Origin: Sympetrum striolatum
Taxonomy: Eukaryota; Arthropoda; Insecta; Odonata; Libellulidae
Length of the DNA: 64,000 nucleotides
NCBI GenBank assembly: GCA_947579665.1
Contig: OX388347.1
Location: 40,370,943 to 40,434,942, forward strand
Direction of reading: 5' to 3'
Positions 57,664 to 64,000 of this stretch are shown piece after piece (the stretch's first letter is position 1; every line of letters starts with the position of its first letter). The position numbers were made by a program, and so were the translations under genes. The notes beneath the pieces were generated by a model that ran no database searches, had not been told where the DNA came from, and saw nothing but the letters and a program-made list of their open reading frames with translations.

Positions 57664-58000
57664 ACTAAAAATTCACTCACGTATCTACTTAAAACATTTA
57701 AAAGAATTTTTGAAATATACTTAGGACTAAATTTAGTTTGTTCAAAGGTGAAGCCATAATAAAATTGGGATTGAACAGTTTTTCCTGAAATGGTATCTGG
57801 AAATTTGCGATCTCTGCTCTGATAATTTTGCTAAAAGGAACCAAATTAAAAATATTACACCTCGTTTTTATAGTATTTTTTAAAATTAAAAATTCTTAGA
57901 ATGTTTGGAACTGGTATGCCTGTTGCCACTAACTCCTTCTAAGACGTTGGAATAAGAATAGTATATGGCACGTACAAGAAGAATGAAAAGCAACTTTACC
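57664..58000. other. AT-rich non-coding, nothing seen
   Basis: No supported feature. Confidence 0.4.
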
Positions 58001-58216
58001 GGCCTTGGTGGCCGAGTGGATAACATGCCATCTAAGCTATCGCTCCTTCCCCAAAGTCCTGGGTTTGAATCCCGGCTGATCAAATTTTTCCAATCAGGGA
58101 ATGGTTGCTTATGTTCGTTATTACTGTTGCCTCCGTTAAGCACCTCCTGATAAGTTCATCAGAGCTTTTGAGGACTTCACCGGTGAAGGGCAACAGTAGC
58201 TTAGCACGAAAAAAAC
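58001..58216 (+). mobile_element. tRNA-derived SINE
   Basis: The head is tRNA-like: A box TGGCCGAGTGG (58,009-58,019, fits TRGYNNARNNG) and B box GGTTTGAATCC (58,062-58,072, one change from GGTTCGANTCC), about 43 bp apart. The GGCCGAGTGG form resembles tRNA-Leu or tRNA-Ser. A non-tRNA body of about 130 bp follows, ending near TTAGCACGAAAAAAA. The T arm cannot fold with a normal acceptor partner, so it is a SINE and not a tRNA gene. Target-site duplication is unclear. Confidence 0.75.
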
Positions 58217-61216
58217 TAAAATGATAGGAGAATGATTGCACCGAACAGGCATCGCCTTTAGTTTGTGAAATTATAGTGTATGATCGGTATAAAAGTAAAA
58301 ATATTAACGGTTGTTGATTCTGTTTTAATCGTTAGATTAAGAGGATAATCTTTAGAGAGAAAAATACAAAGAGTTAAATTTAAATGATAATATCAGACAG
58401 TACACGTTCTCGGAAGGGGTAGTATATATTCTGTGGTGATACAGTTTACGTGGTGTATCCAGAATTTGTAGTTTTTAGGAGCCATTCACAGATGCAATCA
58501 CACGTCATTTATATTATTTCTCAATATCGAACTTAAAGTAGTATTTCCCTATTACTTATCAATTAATCGTTGAAGAAGATCGTATGTAACCGAACTCACG
58601 ATATCCATTTTTAGAAGTAAGGTCAACAAAATTTACCAAAATAGCAACTATCATCTAAGATAAATAAGATAAATAGTAACTATCATCAAGCTATTGGGAT
58701 GCAAGTAATTTTGGAGGTAATTATTGTTAAGAGTTATTTCCATCATTTAAAATTCTTTGAGAAAATTTGACAAGGAGTTTTGAAAATTTTCCATAATCGA
58801 GGAAGATATTTGAGCTCTATAACTGTCATATTCCATTTCAAACTCAAAGAATTGTGAGGAGTTGTAGGCTTACAACTCTAAAGAGGAACGGACATTTATT
58901 TCAAGCATTATGTTTACGAGAATCGACACCGTAGATGAAACTTCTGCCCTGAGTATTTAAAGGCTAGTACTTCGCTCTCCGTTTTGCATCGCAGAAATAA
59001 TTGATCATACATGCTGGGTGTCAGAATTCGTCTGCGATCCGCATGCGCAGAAGAACATTTCATGAAAAAGGAAACAAAACTGCTCAAACGCTGATTTTGT
59101 GCGGCCATGCATTTCTAGGGAGCGCTTTCGATGAAAAATATTTACCGAATTCCTGAGGTCTGTTTGACCTCCTTCTTGGCTTGTAAAATATCCTTTGAGT
59201 GAAAATAATTGGTCGATTCACGCTTAAGGACCTATCTCTGCAAGGATTTTTACGTGCCTCTATCTACAAAGCGTCACTTATAATTTCGGTATGATATAAT
59301 CCAATTTAGATGGAAATGTTTTGATTCGCGAGAAACATCAACTGCAAACAACGATACGATGTTTCTTTTTTCGAAATAGTTTGCCTGTAACTGCGGTGAA
59401 AAAGTTGCCCCGGTATAAGCATAGCCTTTCAGAACTGCAACTCAACTCCGAATGTGTGTCATGGGAGGCAAAGGCATTTCATAGAATGAGTGACAGGGCT
59501 TTGGTGCACTCTCTGGAGTAAATGAAACTAATTTTGTTTGCGATAAAAGCCATCTGCTGACGTATTAACCTACTAAGGAAAAAATGTGCCTATGAGGCAA
59601 GCAAGGTTGTCTCATTAACGAATGGGAGGAAAAATCCTCAAAATGCAGTCATTTTATATGCAGATGAAATTAAATGTTATTCATCTCATATTTCGCATCG
59701 TGCATTACTTCATTTTCATTCGAAATGCTCTGTGTGCATGAATGCATATGCACTCCATAAAGAGATTAATGCAGATGCAGTTCAAAGAGTGGAAAGGTGT
59801 AACCTTGGATTTATGAAAGTGCATATCGAGATGCTATAGTGAAGGTGATACAAGTTTGAGGACCAGGAGATAAGAAAGCCTCAAGAATTGCTTCTTGTGA
59901 TCCAGGGAATATTTTTCAGTACCTTTTTTCACTTCTATGGAAATAATACATATCGCTTTCTGAGAATAAGATATATTAAAGTTTCTTCAATTGTAGATTT
60001 ATCACTGAATTTTTTGGCTAGACCTTCAAAAAGTTACTATGCTCCAAATTTAAATGCCTCTTCGCTTTCTCGTTACTCCTTCGAATACTTCGAATTCAAA
60101 ACTGTCAAATTCTCAAAATAATCAAATGCATCACCGAGGAATTCTATTAAATCTAATATCCGTCATTAAATAACAATTTTATTCATATTTCGTAAGATAA
60201 TATGTATTAAGTATAATTAACTCATCGTTTATTGATCGTCATTCATCCATTGTCACGAACTGGTGTATTTGAAACAAATGATTTTCGAGGATTTCTTAGT
60301 GGAATTATAGACGTATATGATTTTGTAATTTATTTTTAGAGCATTAATCAACATTAACATGGCTGACTGAAGGTGTGAATGAATGAGAAACAACTGACGA
60401 GCTAAACTTATCCTTCGCTTTACCGAGCGCAATGTAGGACTAATCAGTCTACGCCGTTCGCAATGTGAACATTTTTCCCCATAACAAGTGGGAGGCGTAA
60501 AAGTTAAGTATTTATATTTCTTAAGATGCGAAGTTATGAGATAGGTTATCCATTTTATCAGATGAAAGATTAGAACATAAAATAAGCTTCAAAGAGCAAT
60601 TGAAGCTATAGGACGAAGGATGATTCATTTTAATTTTGTACATTTATTAGTAATAACGACGCAGAAATAGCGCGCTCTGCTATGGTTTCGTAAATGTATT
60701 AGTGTTTAATAAATGTAAATTTAAATGATGGCCTATGGAATTTTGGATGAAATGCGATTATGTATATTTAGCATAACACATATTTCTAGATATCTTTGTG
60801 GTATCGAGAGACAATCATAATTTCCCTCCATTAGTCATCAATTGTGTTGTATCGCAAACATTTTTATTATAATTTTTAATTTATATTTAATTGTACATCA
60901 GAAATATGTGTAAGATTAATAAACAGAAGCAAAGATAAAACTTCAATTTATGTAATAACGATAGTTCATATTCTGTGATGCATTTCCGACTTTTCTTATT
61001 CGTGATGAGACCAAATAGTTCATCGATATAACAAATAGCAGTGGTTCGCAGCGTATTAATTGTTTATTCGTAATTGAAGATTTTTGACATTCATATTGAT
61101 TTCTTAAATCTTTAATTACCTGTGACCTTTCAAGGTGATTTTTAGGTTGTCTAAATTTTCAATAACCTATTATGTGATATTATTTTTCGCTGAAATAAAC
61201 CGAAAACATTTGATCG
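58217..61216. other. AT-rich non-coding, no gene seen
   Basis: Short frames (58,914-59,108 minus; 59,321-59,521 plus; 59,888-60,121 plus) lack motifs. Small local repeats such as AACTATCATC at 58,648 and 58,680 are the only structure. Confidence 0.4.
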
Positions 61217-61218
61217 TA

Positions 61219-61295
61219 CACTCCTGGCCAAAATTAACGCAGCACCTCCCTAGCGATCCTTACGGCTGGTGCTGCGTTAATTTTGACCAGGACTG
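61219..61295. mobile_element. 77-bp TA-flanked palindromic micro-MITE (Tc1/mariner-like ends)
   Basis: CACTCCTGGCCAAAATTAAC... (61,219-61,246) pairs with ...GTTAATTTTGACCAGGACTG (61,268-61,295): 28-bp arms, two mismatches, 21-bp spacer. TA lies on both sides (61,217-61,218 and 61,296-61,297). CAGTCCTGG-type termini with a TA target are typical of Tc1/mariner elements. Only the two ends remain. Confidence 0.85.
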
Positions 61296-61549
61296 TACAT
61301 TATGTAAACTTACTATCTTGGCTATGTATGCATTTAATATGAAGCAAGGACATTTAATACACCATTTGTGATGTATTTTTTCGGGGATCTATCGGTAGCT
61401 TTATCCATAATGAAGGTTCTTATACATTCCAATTACTCAGAGACGTTTTATTAGTGTTTAGCACTGTTAACAAAAAACATATTTATAATTAAACGAACCA
61501 AAACATCTATAAGAGGTCTATGGTATAGTGCTAGTCGAAATATTTACCA

Positions 61550-62345
61550 TTTTACTGTCCAACCCACGAAAATATTCCACTCGTACCGAATCGGAAAGTC
61601 TCTCCAACGAAATTCCCGTTGTAAAATAATCCATTTTCATTATTTTCATGCCCTCAATCCATCTTTGTTCGCACTCTCATTTCCCGGGAAGACCTCTCAC
61701 GGCGAAATAAGCAAATTCTTTTGCGGAAAACCTTAAGTCTCGTATTTAATATTAGAGATAGAAAGTGAAGTGAGAGAGGATTCCACGCGAAAGAATTCTA
61801 TCCCATCCATCGACCCCGCATTCCGGTGAATAATAAAATAGCCTCCATAATTCATCACGGAAGACGGTCAGTGTGACATCCAGCCCCTTTAATAATCGAC
61901 GCAGTGGAATCCTCGGCGACCGATTGGCTTCCTCTCCGCCAGCTTCCCATTCCTGCCTCCCCGATTCCCTCACACCTCCCGACCGCTCGTCAACTCTCTG
62001 CTCATCATCTCTCGATGACTCTCCTTTCCACTCATGGGCGGGCTAATGACTGCTCGGAGAGTTTTTAATGCTCGAAGGGACAAGTGTCGGGGCGGGGAAG
62101 GGCGTTCGCTGCGGGAAAAAAACGGAAGAGGAAATCGAGCCGTGGATGGCGAAAGAAGGAGAAAGATGCGTGTGTAACAAGGTTGGGGAGAGGGGCAGAG
62201 AAAGTGGAAGGATAAGAGGGTGGGGTCTGATAGGAGAGATGGGAATGATTAGCGCCCTGGAAGAGATGAGTGGGGGATAAGGAGAGATGCGGAGAAATTT
62301 AGGAGATGAAGGGAAAAGAATGCGAGGATGAGAAGGAGGAATGTA
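61550..62345. promoter_or_regulatory. CpG-containing island, then pyrimidine run, then purine tract
   Basis: About 61,550-61,920 has CpGs and TAAT motifs (CGTACCGAATCGGAAAGTCT; GCAGTGGAATCCTCGGCGAC). About 61,925-62,035 is pyrimidine-rich (CTTCCTCTCCGCCAGCTTCC). From about 62,080 the + strand is purine-rich (GGGAAAAAAACGGAAGAGGA; GGGGAGAGGGGCAGAGAAAG). Frames on both strands are compositional. Regulatory function is inferred from composition only. Confidence 0.3.
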
Positions 62346-62349
62346 TAAA

Positions 62350-62512
62350 GGAATTGGATGGAGGAGGGTGAAGTAATAAACGAACGATGAGGTAAGAGAG
62401 AAATGAGGTAGGTGAAATTAGATGGGAGTTAATGGGGATATATATTAAAGAAAAATGGTAATTTTGTGGGAACGCACGAAAGTAGTACCTGGCTAGGAAT
62501 GGCAAAACAAAG
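62350..62512 (+). repeat. Direct repeat, copy 1 (~165 bp)
   Basis: It runs from GGAATTGGATGGAGGAGGGT to GGCAAAACAAAG. It shares CGATGAGGT, GGTGAAATTAGATG, GGGATATATAT, TAATTTTGTGGGAAC and GTAGTACCTGG, in order, with 62,752-62,925 (402-bp offset). Confidence 0.8.
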
Positions 62513-62751
62513 ACAATGTAGACACCGACAAGGTATGTGTCATGAGACGATCCATACGTATGAGCTAATGTTACAGGTGGCATATTGTCTCATGTGTACG
62601 TATCGTCATATGCTCACACGAATGCACTGAAAATATACAAGAAAGTGATTTTAAAAAATTGGAAAAATTAAGTGCTCAACTAGCTCTTAGTTACATTGCT
62701 TTATAAAAATTAATTGAGAGCGAATCTTATAATATAAATTTGCATTTAATT

Positions 62752-62925
62752 GGAATTGGATGGAGGAAAGTGAATTAATAAACGATTGATGAGGTGGGAA
62801 AGGAATGAGACAGGTGAAATTAGATGAGAGATGATTGGGATATATATGTAATATGTAAATGGGAAAAGCGATAATTTTGTGGGAACACACGAAAGCAGTA
62901 CCTGGTTAAGAATGGTAAAACAAAG
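62752..62925 (+). repeat. Direct repeat, copy 2 (~174 bp)
   Basis: Diverged copy of 62,350-62,512. The sequence between the copies is not itself repeated downstream, so this is a spaced duplication rather than a simple tandem array. The overlapping minus-strand frames in both copies are Ile/Ser/Leu/Pro-rich and not genes. Confidence 0.8.
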
Positions 62926-63205
62926 TAATAGACTTAGATGAAGGACCAATGGATTAAGTACATCAAAGAACTACGAGACAGAATGTGGGAGATTTAATGG
63001 CAAAAATCGAGTAATATTGATAGTATTCATTCATTACTTTAATAAATAACAAAAGAAGTAAAGTACCAATTAATAACTCCATTTCAAGGACTATTTCACG
63101 AGCAAAAAACCCATGTACCTACTTCAATTTAGCTTGATAGATTTCAATTCGCGAACCCCAAGACGTAAGAACATCTCTCTGACCACTTATCTATATTACA
63201 TCACC

Positions 63206-63248
63206 ACAATAACTCTGGTCATAGAAGAACTATGACGAGAGTTATTGT
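63206..63248. repeat. Strong hairpin (19-bp arms, 5-nt loop)
   Basis: ACAATAACTCTGGTCATAG (63,206-63,224) pairs with CTATGACGAGAGTTATTGT (63,230-63,248) with one mismatch; loop AAGAA. It is too short for a canonical pre-miRNA. It may be a palindromic transposon remnant. Confidence 0.8.
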
Positions 63249-64000
63249 AACCACATAGACATCGAAATCAGGGTAGGAATACATAGTAGAAGAAAAAGAG
63301 TAGTTTTCAAGGTAGAGAGCGAAAAACGGAGAAAGGGGTTTGTTGAAATAAGATGATTAGTGGGGAATCGAAGGGACAATAAGCACGTAATTTGAAGCGA
63401 TTCGAGATTGAGAAGGATAGAAATAAAAATCTAAAGGAAAAGATTCAGCTACCGTGATTACCACTAAAAAATTGATAAAAAGGCAATGGCTGGACAGAAA
63501 CATTCGTGAAAGTACTAATCATGGTTTTGGTAGAGATAATATGGAGCAAATTTTGCTCTAAGTTACTTTAGTACCAGATTGGATGTAGCTTAAATTTGGT
63601 ACCACAGAATTATTGATCAGTACTGTTTATACTCGATTTATCGGTGAATATGGTTCTTCAATGTTTTTTGTTGTCTGCTATTTGGACACACCTGGACTGG
63701 CATGGATCGGTCCATTTGACACGTGGAGAGACTTAAGAGTTGGGAAAACGGGAAAGTTATCAGAACAAAGCTTTGGTCGACGATAGTCAAGAGTAGTTAT
63801 GCCCAGTCTGCGGGCTGCATATCTATTTCCGTAACCTGAGAAAACGAGCCAGTGAGTTTGTCATGGTGTGAGACTAGAGTGGGCGAGTTACATCAATTGA
63901 GGTCCTTGTTTAGAGGTTCATCTGAACTAAATGTCTATTTACCAAAGAAAACGTATTTCTAATAATATTTCATTAAATACGTTTTAGAGAATGTAGATTC
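63249..64000. other. AT-rich non-coding, nothing seen
   Basis: No supported feature to the window end. Confidence 0.4.

Noticed and set aside
58001..58080. Genuine tRNA-Leu/Ser gene
   Set aside because: Good A and B boxes, but no matching acceptor stem, and a SINE-like body continues downstream.

Overview
This is eukaryotic nuclear DNA. It is AT-rich with long non-coding stretches, dispersed retroelements and DNA transposons, TA-flanked terminal inverted repeats, a tRNA-derived SINE and microsatellites, and there is no bacterial gene organisation. The repeat content (CR1/L2/Jockey-like LINE, Tc1/mariner and pogo/Tigger remnants, short CCTAA repeats) fits an arthropod, most likely an insect, but the species cannot be fixed from the sequence. 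I find no intact protein-coding host gene. Nearly all open frames are short and unsupported. Three stretches with good splice-like signals on the + strand are listed as low-confidence exon candidates.

Region 0-10 kb is a nest of repeats: a LINE relic (about 0.6-0.88 kb), a GC-rich GGCGGC element (2.6 kb), a 5'-truncated LINE bracketed by a perfect 25-bp target-site duplication (2.8-4.6 kb), a MITE-like inverted repeat (4.7-5.2 kb), a decayed element framed by a perfect 35-bp inverted repeat (5.5-7.6 kb), two consecutive copies of an unusual internally repetitive element (7.4-9.7 kb) and a second GC-rich element in opposite orientation (9.8-9.96 kb). The internally repetitive element recurs as a compact inverted copy at 24.99-26.07 kb. 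It is built from diverged units of about 157-176 bp, each carrying one GGTTCGA-NN-CC box resembling the tRNA/pol III B box. The order of unit types is conserved between copies. This is the best candidate here for something undescribed.

Region 10-64 kb is mostly unannotatable AT-rich DNA interrupted by (i) a Tc1/mariner-type remnant with TA duplications (31.47-32.04 kb), (ii) a pogo/Tigger-type remnant whose interior carries two abutting terminal repeats (53.89-54.94 kb), (iii) two hammerhead-ribozyme-like motifs on the minus strand (33.6 and 51.1 kb), the first next to a repeat family with a second copy at 30 kb, (iv) a tRNA-derived SINE (58.0 kb), a tiny TA-flanked MITE (61.2 kb), minisatellites and microsatellites, and (v) a series of CpG-containing islands and purine-rich tracts.

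The purine tracts are the other window-scale signal. About a dozen tracts of 100-500 bp, at roughly 10.6, 13.2, 22.4, 26.5, 29.7, 32.7, 35.5, 37.0, 44.6, 51.8, 55.8 and 62.2 kb, all have their purines on the + strand and often abut a CpG-rich, homeodomain-site-rich island. That fits, but does not prove, that the window is a large intron or regulatory landscape of a gene. All calls are from reading the sequence; no searches were run.
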